Positions 1 through 10,386 of a stretch of 63,449 bases of DNA are shown here, piece by piece. The notes below the pieces were generated by a model. It had not been told where the DNA came from, searched no databases, and worked only from the letters and a program-made list of their open reading frames with translations. How positions within the stretch are numbered: position 1 is the first letter of the stretch; every line of letters starts with the position of its first letter. The stretch comes from an uncultured Prochlorococcus sp. GTDB taxonomy: Bacteria > Cyanobacteriota > Cyanobacteriia > PCC-6307 > Cyanobiaceae. The translations under genes were made by a program, and so were the position numbers. The stretch spans positions 1 through 63,449 of the forward strand of contig CACIYC010000006.1 in assembly GCA_902590775.1 (NCBI GenBank), read 5' to 3'.

Positions 1-312
1 GCCAATTTGAAGGATGATGTGCAAGCAAAACTTGGTGAAAAAATTTATACTGAACTTCTTAAGAATGGTATTGATGCATTAATTGACGACAGAAGTGAAA
101 GAGCAGGAGTGAAATTCAAAGATGCAGATTTAATTGGTATTCCTTGGAAGGTCATTGCCGGGAGAGATTCCAAAGAAGGAAAGGTAGAATTGATCAATCG
201 GGTTGATCAAAGCTCAAGATTGCTTAATGCGGAAATAATTTTAGAGGAGCTCTTAGATGAAATAGCTAAGAGTAGAAAATCTTTTTTGTCTCAAAAGCCA
301 CAAAACTTATAG
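1..312 (+). CDS. proS: prolyl-tRNA synthetase, C-terminal fragment
   Basis: This is the 3' end of proS; the frame is open to the first base, so the gene begins outside the window. ProRS charges tRNA-Pro in the cytoplasm. The visible ~103 residues match the C-terminal anticodon-binding domain: the stretch [18 protein letters not shown], then IPWKVIAGR, is characteristic of class II ProRS, and the acidic/basic helical tail ([13 protein letters not shown]) follows. The catalytic motifs 1-3 lie upstream of the window. The stop is 24 bp before psb27 on the same strand, so co-transcription is possible. Recognition is good for the family, but only the last domain can be judged. Confidence 0.85.
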   Translation, partial: ANLKDDVQAKLGEKIYTELLKNGIDALIDDRSERAGVKFKDADLIGIPWKVIAGRDSKEGKVELINRVDQSSRLLNAEIILEELLDEIAKSRKSFLSQKPQNL

Positions 313-336
313 AGTAAAGGAAATTTCAACTAAAAA

Positions 337-771
337 ATGATTCTGGACTTTCATCTCCTATTAAAAAATCTTGTAAAAGCTTCCTTATCTATTTTATTGG
401 CAGTTTTGCTTATATTTCATCCTTTTGGTTCAAGCATAGAAGCAGCAAAGCCGTCTATGTCTGGAGATTTTGTACAAGATACTGTTTCAGTTGCCCATAG
501 TTTAAAAGAAACCATTGCATTGGCCGATGATGACGACAATCGATTAGAAGCTAAAGATGAAGCTCTAGGTCTAATAACTGCCTACATTTCAAGGTATAGA
601 AATCGCCCCCAAGTAAATGGAACTAATTCTTTTACAACCATGCAAACAGCTTTAAATGCAATGGCTGGTCACTACAAAACCTTCTCTAACAGACCTTTAC
701 CCGAAAAATTAAAAGACCGTTTGAATAAGGAACTATCAAGAGCAGAAAAAATCGTTGTCAAAGAAATCTAA
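337..771 (+). CDS. psb27: photosystem II assembly protein Psb27
   Basis: Psb27 is a lumenal factor that binds CP43 in assembling or repairing photosystem II and keeps the Mn cluster from loading too early. The 144-residue protein has a hydrophobic N-terminal export segment (about residues 16-28) ending near SSIEAAKP, followed by the helical Psb27 domain. The blocks ALGLITAYISRYR, SFTTMQTALNAMAGHY and RPLPEKLKDRLNKEL are typical. Characterised freshwater Psb27 proteins are lipoproteins with a lipobox cysteine; no cysteine is visible here, so this form is probably a soluble lumenal protein or is held by an uncleaved signal anchor. It lies between proS and purA on the same strand. Confidence 0.9.
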   Translation: MILDFHLLLKNLVKASLSILLAVLLIFHPFGSSIEAAKPSMSGDFVQDTVSVAHSLKETIALADDDDNRLEAKDEALGLITAYISRYRNRPQVNGTNSFTTMQTALNAMAGHYKTFSNRPLPEKLKDRLNKELSRAEKIVVKEI

Positions 772-835
772 ATATAACTTTTAAGTTATTTGTTTGACTT
801 CACCTAAGAAATCTGAGAGTGTTGTAAACTCTTAA

Positions 836-2188
<1,353 letters not shown>

Positions 2189-2225
2189 TTATTTTCAATT
2201 CTTTAATTTAAAATTTTTATAAGCA

Positions 2226-3245
2226 ATGCCGAAAAACGATGTAAAAAAAAATTCAAATAATTTTGACGTTATAGGTATTGGTAATGCCATAGTTGATGTA
2301 CTGATAAATACTGAAGATTCCTTTCTCTCTAATAATCATCTAAAGAAAGGTAGCATGACATTAATTACACAAGAAAAAGCAGAAGAGCTTTATTTAAGAA
2401 GCAAACCCTGCGTTCATTCTTCTGGCGGATCTGCAGCAAATACAATTGCTGGTTTATCAGCTTTAGGGAGTTCAGTAAGTTTCATAGGTCGAACAAAAGA
2501 AGATCCTTTAGGACATATTTTCATGACAGATATTTGCTCAACTGGAGCAATATTCAATACTGTCCCAATAAAGGAAGGGCCTTCAACTGCAAGATGCTTT
2601 ATCTATGTAACTCCTGATGCGGAAAGAACAATGTGCACTTACCTTGGATGTTCTATATTACTCGAACCAAAAGATATAAACTTTTCAATATTTCATAAGA
2701 CAAAAATATTATATTTAGAAGGTTATTTATGGGACATGAATTCAGCCAAAGATTCATTTAGAACTGCGGCAAAAGAATGCAAGAAATATGGAGGAAAGAT
2801 AGCGCTCTCTTTATCAGATTCATTTTGCATTAAGAGGCATAGGGAAAGTTTTCAAAATCTAATACAAGATTATGTCGATATTGTTTTTGCAAATGAAGAA
2901 GAAATAATTGAGTTGTATGAATCAAAAGATTTCAGATCAGCAATAAATACAATGAAAAAAAAATGCAATATTGCTGTTTTAACAAGAGGTAAAAAAGGAT
3001 CAACTATTTTATTTGAAAGCAAGATTTATAATATTAAATCCTACAACTTTGGGAAAACAATTGACACAACTGGAGCTGGTGATTTATATGCAAGTGGATT
3101 CCTATATGGCTATATTAATGGAGAAAATTTATATAGATGTGGACATATGGGATCTATTTGCGCGGGACATATAGTAACACAATTTGGATCAAGGTCAAAA
3201 ATAGATCTAAAGAAATTACTTAAAGACAATCTTCATCAAATTTGA
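2226..3245 (+). CDS. PfkB-family carbohydrate/nucleoside kinase
   Basis: A 339-residue ribokinase-fold kinase. The N-terminal DVIGIGNAIVDVL strand, the SSGGSAANTIAGLSALG glycine block (substrate side), and the C-terminal TTGAGDLYASGF with catalytic Asp at about residue 286 mark the PfkB family. Many cyanobacteria carry this protein annotated as adenosine kinase-like; its position after purA would suit a purine nucleoside substrate, but that is inference. Ribose, fructose or another sugar alcohol cannot be excluded. Its last 10 bases overlap the 3' end of the convergent cutA gene. Confidence 0.8.
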   Translation: MPKNDVKKNSNNFDVIGIGNAIVDVLINTEDSFLSNNHLKKGSMTLITQEKAEELYLRSKPCVHSSGGSAANTIAGLSALGSSVSFIGRTKEDPLGHIFMTDICSTGAIFNTVPIKEGPSTARCFIYVTPDAERTMCTYLGCSILLEPKDINFSIFHKTKILYLEGYLWDMNSAKDSFRTAAKECKKYGGKIALSLSDSFCIKRHRESFQNLIQDYVDIVFANEEEIIELYESKDFRSAINTMKKKCNIAVLTRGKKGSTILFESKIYNIKSYNFGKTIDTTGAGDLYASGFLYGYINGENLYRCGHMGSICAGHIVTQFGSRSKIDLKKLLKDNLHQI

Positions 3246-3574
3246 TTGACTAAGTTAATCTCAACCCAATTAATATACTCTTGACTGCAAGATGCGTTAA
3301 GAAAAATAAACTCTGGTAATTTATAACTATGGTTTTTCTTAAAAAAATCATAGAGTAAATCTATATACTTTGACTTAGTTTTAATTATTATCTGAATTTC
3401 AAGATTCTCATTCAGTTCATCTTCCCACCAATAAATTGAATTAATTTTATGAAAACTTACACAAGATGCTAATTTCTTTTTAAGAATATCTTTAGCTAGT
3501 TTCTTCGCATTCTCAAGATTACTTTCTGTAGTAAAGACTAAGGAAAAATCATCTCTTTTTATGTTTAAAGTCAT
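3236..3574 (-). CDS. cutA: CutA1-like divalent-ion tolerance protein
   Basis: A small (112 aa) CutA1 family protein, normally a very stable trimer of ferredoxin-like folds. Family features seen are FTTESNLENAKKLAKDILKKKLASCVSF, the IYWWEDELNE strand pair, and the C-terminal YINWVE. Escherichia coli CutA was linked to copper tolerance, but the biochemical role in cyanobacteria is not settled. It converges on and overlaps the PfkB gene by 10 bp, and faces the same way as cobK, 49 bp further on. Confidence 0.8.
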   Translation of the reverse strand: MTLNIKRDDFSLVFTTESNLENAKKLAKDILKKKLASCVSFHKINSIYWWEDELNENLEIQIIIKTKSKYIDLLYDFFKKNHSYKLPEFIFLNASCSQEYINWVEINLVNQI

Positions 3575-3623
3575 CTAAACTTTATGTTTAAAATATTTGT
3601 TATTTTAACCTAATATAAAAAGA

Positions 3624-4418
3624 TTACAGATAATCAACTAATTCTGAAGAACTATGAAAAACATAATTACTTTTTTTTACTGCTGGACGGGAAATCAACC
3701 ATAAATCGAGTCCTTGTTGTTGAGTAATTCTTTGCCAAGTGTCTTGCGTGGGTCCTCCAGATTCTCTTGCAACAACTCCCGTAATCCCCCATTTTCGGCA
3801 CAGAGCTTCTTCAATCCCTCCTACCTCGCTTTTTATAGGCTTCAATACTGCCAAATGATCTGGAGGCAAGTCAGCAGACAAACCTTGCACAAGGCCATCT
3901 ACAGTTGGCATAACTCTTGCGAAAGCAATTGCACCTGATAAACGTGCAATCTTTAAGGCTTTAGGCAGCGCCCTTGATCCAATAGCAAATAATATTCGTT
4001 GTCCAGTTAATTTGAAATTAATAAGATCTTCAAATTTTTTTATTAACGATGCTTCTGGAATTGTTTCGCAATGGCGCTCAAAACGGAGTAAAGGCTGATC
4101 TTCGTCTACACATACTGACTGAAGATTAGAACTGATAATTTGTGCAAATGGATGGGTAGCATCAACAACCCAATCAAATCCATCATGAATTTCTTGAGCA
4201 TTCTCTAAGACTCTACGAATATCATTAGCACCTTCCAAAGCACCTATCCATAAAGAGTTTAAAGGCATTTGTGAATACGCCAATGAAGCTTGCTCAGAAA
4301 CAACACTTACACTAATCTTCCAACCTTTTGTAAGCAAAGCCTTTACAAGTGGGGGGCCATCTCCAGTTCCAGATAGAATCCATAAATGACCATGGCAATT
4401 TCGTCTATTGTCCATCAA
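3624..4418 (-). CDS. cobK: precorrin-6A reductase
   Basis: CobK/CbiJ reduces the precorrin-6A macrocycle with NADPH during cobalamin (here pseudocobalamin) synthesis. The 264-residue protein opens with LWILSGTGDGPPLVKALLTKGW, the dinucleotide-binding start of this family, and carries the conserved VVDATHPFAQIISSN and LLRFERH blocks. The start MMDN at 4418 lies 25 bp from the divergent ssb start at 4444, so both promoters must sit inside or very near the genes. The other pathway gene here, cobM, lies 38 kb away, as is usual for the scattered cobalamin genes of picocyanobacteria. Confidence 0.88.
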   Translation of the reverse strand: MMDNRRNCHGHLWILSGTGDGPPLVKALLTKGWKISVSVVSEQASLAYSQMPLNSLWIGALEGANDIRRVLENAQEIHDGFDWVVDATHPFAQIISSNLQSVCVDEDQPLLRFERHCETIPEASLIKKFEDLINFKLTGQRILFAIGSRALPKALKIARLSGAIAFARVMPTVDGLVQGLSADLPPDHLAVLKPIKSEVGGIEEALCRKWGITGVVARESGGPTQDTWQRITQQQGLDLWLISRPAVKKSNYVFHSSSELVDYL

Positions 4419-4443
4419 GATACCTTTTACTGCTTGCTAGAAA

Positions 4444-4914
4444 ATGAACCACTGCTTGCTTGAAGTCACAGTAAAAGTAGCACCCACAATCCGTTATACC
4501 CAAGACAACCAAACTGCAATAGCAGAAATGGAAGTAGCTTTTGAGGGGCTTCGTGCAGATGACCCAACAGGAACAATCAAAGCCATTGGATGGGGCAACA
4601 TGGCTCAAGACCTTCAAAGTAATGCCCAAGTTGGGCAAAAACTTATTCTTGAAGGCCGGTTGAGAATGAATACAGTTCCAAGACAGGATGGGAGCAAAGA
4701 AAAGAAAGCTGAGTTCACAATATCTAAGTTGCACTCCTCTACTAAAAATCCAGGCTCATCAAACACATCTACTGAAAATTTCCAATCTAAAAATTCTTCA
4801 ACCTCTAATCTTTCAGAAACACCCTTAAAACAAACAAACAATTCATCAGAAGAAGATCCTGTTACTTGGAATAGCGCTCCTCTAATACCAGATACTGATG
4901 AAATACCTTTTTAA
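4444..4914 (+). CDS. ssb: single-stranded DNA-binding protein
   Basis: SSB coats single-stranded DNA in replication, repair and recombination and recruits partners through its acidic tip. The 156-residue product has an OB-fold over about residues 1-105 (VTVKVAPTIRYTQ, TIKAIGWGNMAQDLQ, VGQKLILEGRLRMNT) and a low-complexity Ser/Asn/Thr/Glu linker. It ends DTDEIPF, a good match to the conserved acidic tip. Divergent from cobK with only 25 bp between starts. Confidence 0.9.
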   Translation: MNHCLLEVTVKVAPTIRYTQDNQTAIAEMEVAFEGLRADDPTGTIKAIGWGNMAQDLQSNAQVGQKLILEGRLRMNTVPRQDGSKEKKAEFTISKLHSSTKNPGSSNTSTENFQSKNSSTSNLSETPLKQTNNSSEEDPVTWNSAPLIPDTDEIPF

Positions 4915-4931
4915 TTAAAATTACTGATTGA

Positions 4932-5117
4932 TTAATCCTCAAGCTTTTCAGATGCCAATGCAAGAAATTGATCAAGCTCTCTTTCCAAAGCCGCCAAATC
5001 ATGCCTCAATTCTGGCCAACAACCTTTGTCAATCTTCTCTAAGATCAAAGCTCTATCTTCATGCAATAGAGCTATTAACTTTTGAAGATCAATCGGTTGT
5101 TTGTCTAATGAAGCCAT
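4932..5117 (-). CDS. conserved small helical protein of unknown function
   Basis: I do not recognise a named family. The 61-residue product starting MASLDKQPIDLQKLI is almost all predicted helix, with heptad-like leucines (LQKLIALL, LRHDLAALERELDQFLALA) that suggest a short coiled coil or helical hairpin, and one WPEL loop. I chose the inner ATG at 5117 over the one at 5135 because the outer residues (MYVGNF) look unconstrained and the inner start matches the style of picocyanobacterial small proteins. Convergent with ssb, 17 bp apart. It has no signal peptide or membrane segment, so it is probably cytoplasmic. Confidence 0.55.
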   Translation of the reverse strand: MASLDKQPIDLQKLIALLHEDRALILEKIDKGCWPELRHDLAALERELDQFLALASEKLED

Positions 5118-5168
5118 GAAATTTCCTACATACAAAAAACTTAAGGCCTAAAAAACCAAATTTTAAAA

Positions 5169-5741
5169 ATGAAAAAACAATTGTCACCGGCAAGTTTAGT
5201 TTCAATAACAGGAAGCATTCTTGCAGTAACAGGTCTTATTTCATACTTCAAAGACGCGACGAACCTAAGTGTACCAACCTTTTTCTATGGAGTTCCTATT
5301 CTTTTAATAGGTTTAGCAATGAAAAACTCTGAGATTCAGCCAGTTAAAAGTTTGATTTCCTCATCTCAATTAATGAAATTGAAAGATCAAGGACCAAAAG
5401 AATTATCAGATCTTATTGGAGATGTAACGCGATTTAGATATGGGCAAAGAGCTCATCTTGAAACATCGCTGCAAGCTTTAAAACTTTGGGATGATAACAA
5501 GCCTCCCCAGTTACGTGAAATTGAATTGATAGAAATTGAACATCAATTTGGTGTTCGCATGAAATTTGAATTTCTTGGAGTCCCAATTGAAAAATGGCAA
5601 GATAAAAAAGACCGTCTTGGAAGATTCTTTGCAAAAGATTTAATAGCTGACATTGCCTGTAGCTCTCCTGGAGAACTTAGTCTCCAACTTCTTCCAAAAT
5701 CACAAACACTAGAAAAAACAAACATCGATGGGACCGAATAA
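5169..5741 (+). CDS. DUF2854 membrane protein
   Basis: A 190-residue protein of the DUF2854 family, shared by cyanobacteria and chloroplasts and of unknown function. Two hydrophobic segments at about residues 8-26 and 37-52 form a membrane hairpin with a short loop ([10 protein letters not shown]). They are followed by a charged soluble domain with [19 protein letters not shown] and [13 protein letters not shown]. Gene order continues directly into argB on the same strand (stop to next ATG 13 bp), so the two are probably co-transcribed. Membrane location is inferred from hydrophobicity only. Confidence 0.7.
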   Translation: MKKQLSPASLVSITGSILAVTGLISYFKDATNLSVPTFFYGVPILLIGLAMKNSEIQPVKSLISSSQLMKLKDQGPKELSDLIGDVTRFRYGQRAHLETSLQALKLWDDNKPPQLREIELIEIEHQFGVRMKFEFLGVPIEKWQDKKDRLGRFFAKDLIADIACSSPGELSLQLLPKSQTLEKTNIDGTE

Positions 5742-5754
5742 TTTTCATTCAAGC

Positions 5755-6642
5755 ATGCCTAACAACTCTTCAAATAAATACGAAAATAATGACTCAATAA
5801 GGGTTTCGGTCCTTAGCGAAGCTCTCCCGTATATTCAAAAATTTGCTGGTCGTCGAATAGTAATTAAATATGGTGGTTCAGCAATGTCCAACAAAAATCT
5901 AAAGGAAGCTGTTTTTCGAGACATAGCATTACTTTCAAGTGTAGGCGCTCATCCAGTAGTCGTTCACGGAGGCGGTCCAGAAATCAACCAATGGTTGAAG
6001 AAACTTGAGATTGACAGTGAATTTCGTGACGGATTAAGAGTAACAAACTCTGAAACCATGGATGTAGTTGCGATGGTTCTTACAGGGAGAGTGAATAAGC
6101 AAATTGTCAATGGAATAAATAATGTTGGAGCTTCTTCAGTAGGCATATGTGGAATTGATGGAAGGCTGCTAGAAGCACGTCCTTGGGGAAATGGAAGCCA
6201 TGGCCTTGTAGGAGAAGTAGCTAAGGTTAATTCAGAAGTAATTGAGCCACTTATTGCCAAAGGTTATATACCTGTCATCTCTAGTGTTGCATCTTCAGAT
6301 AAAGGGGTCACTTACAACATCAATGCAGATACTGCGGCAGGGGAAATCGCTGCTGCCATTGGGGCAGAGAAGCTGATTTTATTAACAGATACTCTGGGGA
6401 TACTAAGAGATCAGAATGACCCCTTAACACTTCTTCAACATGTAAGGCTGCCAGAAGTTCGTGAGCTTATTGATCAAGGTGTAGTCAATGGTGGAATGAC
6501 ACCTAAAACAGAGTGCTGTATAAGAGCATTAGCTCAAGGAGTAACAGCAGCACATATTATCGATGGACGCATCCCGCATGCTCTTCTTTTAGAAGTGTTT
6601 ACAGATAAGGGGATAGGAACAATGATTACTGGTCGAGGATAA
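5755..6642 (+). CDS. argB: acetylglutamate kinase
   Basis: ArgB phosphorylates N-acetylglutamate in arginine synthesis; in cyanobacteria it is the arginine-inhibited enzyme relieved by PII. The 295-residue product has [10 protein letters not shown] (phosphate-binding Lys and Gly pair), HGGGPEIN, the [26 protein letters not shown] kinase core and the NGGMTPK loop near the end. An ATG at 5728 would overlap the upstream gene; the ATG at 5755 gives [13 protein letters not shown] and fits better. The N-terminal helix containing [12 protein letters not shown] is the element that in arginine-sensitive enzymes builds the hexamer. Three bases separate its stop from the next gene. Confidence 0.93.
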   Translation: MPNNSSNKYENNDSIRVSVLSEALPYIQKFAGRRIVIKYGGSAMSNKNLKEAVFRDIALLSSVGAHPVVVHGGGPEINQWLKKLEIDSEFRDGLRVTNSETMDVVAMVLTGRVNKQIVNGINNVGASSVGICGIDGRLLEARPWGNGSHGLVGEVAKVNSEVIEPLIAKGYIPVISSVASSDKGVTYNINADTAAGEIAAAIGAEKLILLTDTLGILRDQNDPLTLLQHVRLPEVRELIDQGVVNGGMTPKTECCIRALAQGVTAAHIIDGRIPHALLLEVFTDKGIGTMITGRG

Positions 6643-6645
6643 GCA

Positions 6646-7740
6646 ATGAGTCGGGAAGCGACTCTAAAGGCAGCCAAGGCTGCCTTATCAAGAGGTTCTT
6701 ACCGAGAATGTTTATCAGTATTAGAATCATTAATGCAAAATGATTCATTACTAAGTAATAAAAATGCAGAAATTGGGACATTAATAATTACTGCTTTGAT
6801 TGGGCAAGGAGAGAATCAAAAAGCCATTGCAATCTGTGAGATTCTTTCAAAGCACGAAAAAGATTCTATTCGTCAGCAAGCGAAACAATATATCTCCATA
6901 TTGAAATCTCCAGAACTTGAGAAACCTGACAACTGGTCAATAACTATGCCAAGAATAAATATTCAAGATGAATTAACTAGTTTCCAGAAAACCAAAAGTC
7001 CAAAGATTAAAGAAGAAACAATTAGTCCACCTACTGGTTCAACTAAATCTTTAAGTCCAGGTTTTACACTTCTTAGCTTAGTAATAATTTTACTTCTAAC
7101 TTTTTTACTTAGTGGATGCGTAAAGTTTAATACAAAAATAGAAGTAACAGGGCCTGATAGATTAAAATTGTCTTTAGACATTGAAAGCAATTCAAATAAA
7201 TTAACACCTTGGCAAGAAAAGTTTCAATCCTCATTAAATAGTTTGACCCCTAAAGTTAGCGTAGTTTCTGACAACGAAGGTAAACAAATAATAAAAGCCC
7301 CTTCTTTAAGTTCTAAAAATGCAAATATTCTTCTAAAAAAAACTATTGCTATTGCAGCAAATAAAGCAGGCATTACCCCCCCCCCAACAAATATTCATTT
7401 AGCCGAAAAAAACTGGTTAATAGGAATAGAACAAAATCTAGATTTAGAAGTCGACCTTAGTGATCTCCCTGAGGTACCTGGGCTAAAACTAGCGATATTA
7501 ATACCCTCATCACCTAATACAAAAATTTCAACAGCCAAACCTTCCTTCCCAATTCTTGTAAACAAGAATCTTAATTGGTCTCTTCAACCTGGATCAGTTA
7601 ACACCTTATCTCTCCATAAGTGGCAATGGAGTCGCATTGGATTAGGAACTCTTATAATTTTAGTAATTATGTCTATCAGCATAATTTTGCAATATGTGAA
7701 ACTGCAAATGGGCCTCGGATTCCCAGAATTACCTCCATAA
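6646..7740 (+). CDS. DUF3153-type protein with TPR-like N-terminus
   Basis: The 364-residue product starts with a helical, TPR-like region (about residues 1-88; CLSVLESLM, IITALIGQGENQKAIAICEIL). A proline- and serine-rich linker and a transmembrane segment at about 140-156 follow. The membrane segment ends LLSGCVKF, which resembles a lipobox but lies far inside the protein. The outer domain (GPDRLKLSLDIESN, VEVDLSDLPEVPG region) and a second membrane helix at about 330-350 match cyanobacterial DUF3153 proteins, normally without the TPR part. Function is unknown. A run of ten C residues lies in the coding sequence at 7376-7385. Confidence 0.6.
   Translation: MSREATLKAAKAALSRGSYRECLSVLESLMQNDSLLSNKNAEIGTLIITALIGQGENQKAIAICEILSKHEKDSIRQQAKQYISILKSPELEKPDNWSITMPRINIQDELTSFQKTKSPKIKEETISPPTGSTKSLSPGFTLLSLVIILLLTFLLSGCVKFNTKIEVTGPDRLKLSLDIESNSNKLTPWQEKFQSSLNSLTPKVSVVSDNEGKQIIKAPSLSSKNANILLKKTIAIAANKAGITPPPTNIHLAEKNWLIGIEQNLDLEVDLSDLPEVPGLKLAILIPSSPNTKISTAKPSFPILVNKNLNWSLQPGSVNTLSLHKWQWSRIGLGTLIILVIMSISIILQYVKLQMGLGFPELPP
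7376..7385 (+). repeat. poly-C tract of 10 inside coding sequence
   Basis: Ten consecutive C in the DUF3153 gene, translated as part of a Thr-Pro-Pro-Pro-Thr stretch. In an AT-rich genome such a tract is unusual and is a potential slippage site; the reading frame is intact as given. Confidence 0.9.
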
Positions 7741-7752
7741 AAAAAATCAAGA

Positions 7753-10002
7753 TTAAAGCTGAATAGGATCTGGATCTATTGATAGATAGACACCTTTAGA
7801 TAGACATTTCCAAAGTGAATCACTATAAGGAAGAGGTAAATCACTTCCCTCAGGGCCATGAAGCAAGATTTGCCAACGAACCTTCCCTGCAACTCTCTCT
7901 ACCATTGCTGGAGAAGGTCCTAAAAGCATCCACCCTTCCTTAGTACATTGTGGTCGAATATATTCAGCCAAAGCCGTCGCGGAAGTTGCTGTCAAAGAGG
8001 CGGATTCTCCAGATAAACGTAATAAGCATGCTCTACTATATGGAACAAGTCCTGCATTAAACCTTAAGCTCGACTCTTTTTCAAGAAATCCTTCATAGCT
8101 ACCCTCAACAAGATGATGTATAACTGGATGATCAGGAGAATAAGTTTGAACAAGTACTTTTCCTGGTCTTTCTCCTCTCCCAGCTCGGCCAGCTAATTGC
8201 ATAAAAAGCTGCAATGCTTGCTCCTCAGCAAGTAAATCAGGGCGATGCAACAACCCATCTGCAGCAAGTACTACTGCAAGAGTCACTTTGGGCAAATCCA
8301 TACCCTTAGCTAACATTTGCGTACCAATAAGCACATCCGCATCACCAGAAGCAAATTTTTCCAATAATCTTCGGTGTCCATCTCTACCACGAGTAGTATC
8401 ACGATCAAAGCGCAACAATCTTAAGTCTCCTAGTTCTGTCTCTAAATGCTCCATTACTCGTTGAGTCCCTGCTCCAAATGGTTTAAAAGCAGTCGACCCA
8501 CATTCCTTGCATTTAAACTCAATACCAGCTCGATATCCACACCAGTGACAACTGAGCCATTGGTGTCCAGGGTTAGATTGATGAACAGTTAATGAAACAT
8601 CGCAATTTGGACAATGAACCACATCGCCACAACTCCGACAACTCAAAAAACTGTTATATCCTCTTCTCGGAACCAAGACAACTGCTTGTTCTCCCGCCTC
8701 AGGCAGCAAAGAAAGACGGTCTAACAATGGTCTACTTAAAAGCTTTCGGTGTCCGTCTCTTAACTCTTGACGCATATCTACAACCATTACAGAAGGCAAA
8801 GGATTATCTGATATCCGTCGTGAAAGTTTCGCTACAGCAATAGTCCCACTTGGAAGTAATCTTTTCCATGTAGTTAATGATGGTGTTGCACTCCCAAGAA
8901 CAACTTTTGCTCCAGTTTTTTTTGCACGATCCAAAGCTAATTCTCTTGCGTGATAACAAGGCATTGGTGAGTCTTGTTTGTAAGAACTATCGTGTTCTTC
9001 ATCTAATACAATTAAGCCTAAAGGAGCTAAAGGGAGGAAAACAGAAGAACGTGTCCCTATGATCACCACTGGCGTCTTAGTGCTCAATGCCTGACGCCAG
9101 ACTGCGACTCTTTCCTTATCTGAGCAACCACTGTGGTACTCAAGTACTTTAGATCCAAAGCGATTTGTAAAGCGATCTACAAGTTGTGGTATTAATCCAA
9201 TCTCGGGAGTCAAAACCAAACAATGTCTACCTTCTAATAATTCACGAGCTGCCATTTGCATATAAACCTCTGTTTTTCCTGAACCCGTAACCCCCCATAA
9301 AAGAAAAGCTGAACCTTCAGATTGTTCTGCATACAACTTCAAAGCATTTTTCTGTTCATCAGTAAGGCAATATCTCATCTCTGCCTCATGCGTTGACAAA
9401 GAGCAAGGCCTGATCGTTTTAAAATTTTTGTGAACTACAGCACGCTTAGCTCGTGTTACAAGTTTGCGGTCCAAACAACCTTTTATCAAAGTCAACGAAA
9501 ACCCATTTAAAAGAATATTTTTTTGCCAGTCTCCCCCCCCCTGCTGTAGAAGAAAATTGTGCAAGTCTTTTTGTCTGGATGAAAGTTTTGATGATGAATC
9601 ATCCCAAGAAATCCACCACATGTTTTTCGCCTCAGAATCTCTTCTTTTTACTTGACCGAGCCAACCAGGAGGCAAAGCAGCTTTCAACATCCTAAAAGGA
9701 CTGACGTGGCAATTGAGAGCTGCAGTATCCAACCACTCTTTCCAACTAGATTCAACCGCAGCTTTCTGCAAAACAGCTTCAATGCTATTTAAAGCATATT
9801 TTTTCTTTTGATTACCAGAATCTCCCTCTGTGCGTTGCGAATCGTTCTCAATCTCTGCGACAAGTCCATGCATTGATCTTCCATTCAGTCGAACAAGAAC
9901 AATGTCACCTAATCCAACTCCTAAGTTTTCACCATCTTGATAGGTAAAGCAACGTCCTGTTCTCCCTACGTCAAGCCATACATCTATTGCCTTAATGCTC
10001 AT
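7753..10002 (-). CDS. priA: primosomal protein N' (replication restart helicase)
   Basis: PriA is the 3'-5' helicase that reloads the replisome at stalled forks. The 749-residue protein has the N-terminal DNA-binding domain, the Walker A loop GVTGSGKT at about 237-244, and a DEEH box (LIVLDEEHDSSYK) at about 333. It also has a zinc-binding block of paired cysteines (CRSCG, CPNC, CHWCG, CKECG) at about 455-500 and the helicase C motifs GTQMLAKGMD and QLAGRAGRGERPG. All key residues look intact. A run of nine G (C9 at 9533-9541 on the plus strand) encodes part of QQGGGDW. It starts back to back with rpoD across a 384-bp spacer. Confidence 0.93.
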   Translation of the reverse strand: MSIKAIDVWLDVGRTGRCFTYQDGENLGVGLGDIVLVRLNGRSMHGLVAEIENDSQRTEGDSGNQKKKYALNSIEAVLQKAAVESSWKEWLDTAALNCHVSPFRMLKAALPPGWLGQVKRRDSEAKNMWWISWDDSSSKLSSRQKDLHNFLLQQGGGDWQKNILLNGFSLTLIKGCLDRKLVTRAKRAVVHKNFKTIRPCSLSTHEAEMRYCLTDEQKNALKLYAEQSEGSAFLLWGVTGSGKTEVYMQMAARELLEGRHCLVLTPEIGLIPQLVDRFTNRFGSKVLEYHSGCSDKERVAVWRQALSTKTPVVIIGTRSSVFLPLAPLGLIVLDEEHDSSYKQDSPMPCYHARELALDRAKKTGAKVVLGSATPSLTTWKRLLPSGTIAVAKLSRRISDNPLPSVMVVDMRQELRDGHRKLLSRPLLDRLSLLPEAGEQAVVLVPRRGYNSFLSCRSCGDVVHCPNCDVSLTVHQSNPGHQWLSCHWCGYRAGIEFKCKECGSTAFKPFGAGTQRVMEHLETELGDLRLLRFDRDTTRGRDGHRRLLEKFASGDADVLIGTQMLAKGMDLPKVTLAVVLAADGLLHRPDLLAEEQALQLFMQLAGRAGRGERPGKVLVQTYSPDHPVIHHLVEGSYEGFLEKESSLRFNAGLVPYSRACLLRLSGESASLTATSATALAEYIRPQCTKEGWMLLGPSPAMVERVAGKVRWQILLHGPEGSDLPLPYSDSLWKCLSKGVYLSIDPDPIQL

Positions 10003-10386
10003 AAAAAAAAACAGTTGCCTACTTCAGGAATTTTTCATAAACTTATAGAGTTACAGCATAAAGCTGTTATCTGAACAATACAGAATTCTGTTCAGTGGGA
10101 AGGCAAGAAGCTCAGCCAAAGGGAATTTCCCAAAAGGCCAGGCCTGCCTGAGAAAGCCCCTAGCAATTCTGTTTTTCACAACTAAACAGACCTTCTTTAA
10201 CATCACAATCTCATAAAGGCTTGTTTCCCCTAATCTCTTATATACAGCATTTGCCTATAAGAGGTAATCCGATTTTTATTTTTTGAATTTAAAAATCTAG
10301 AGCCTTAGGTCTACTTTTTAATGAAATAAAAGGGGAGAAAAAAATCAATATCTGTTAACCATTTTGTTCCTTTTAAAGCTTTTACA
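10003..10386. other. structured intergenic region between priA and rpoD, possible small RNA or long leader
   Basis: No credible coding frame is seen in these 384 bp. They hold an unusual density of dyads: CTGAACA/TGTTCAG at 10071-10095, around the 12-bp palindrome ACAGAATTCTGT (10080-10091); GGGAATTTCCC at 10121-10131; a GC-rich GGCCAGGCCTGCC segment at about 10136-10148; and an 8-bp stem CTCTTATA/TATAAGAG (10235-10242 with 10256-10263) followed by a T-rich stretch from 10274. The local GC is higher than normal for a spacer. The arrangement would fit a small RNA ending near 10285 or a structured rpoD leader. I could not match it to 6S, SRP, RNase P or tmRNA. Confidence 0.4.

Noticed and set aside
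3714-3938. Plus-strand frame opposite cobK
   Set aside because: No domain pattern; cobK on the other strand has its conserved blocks.
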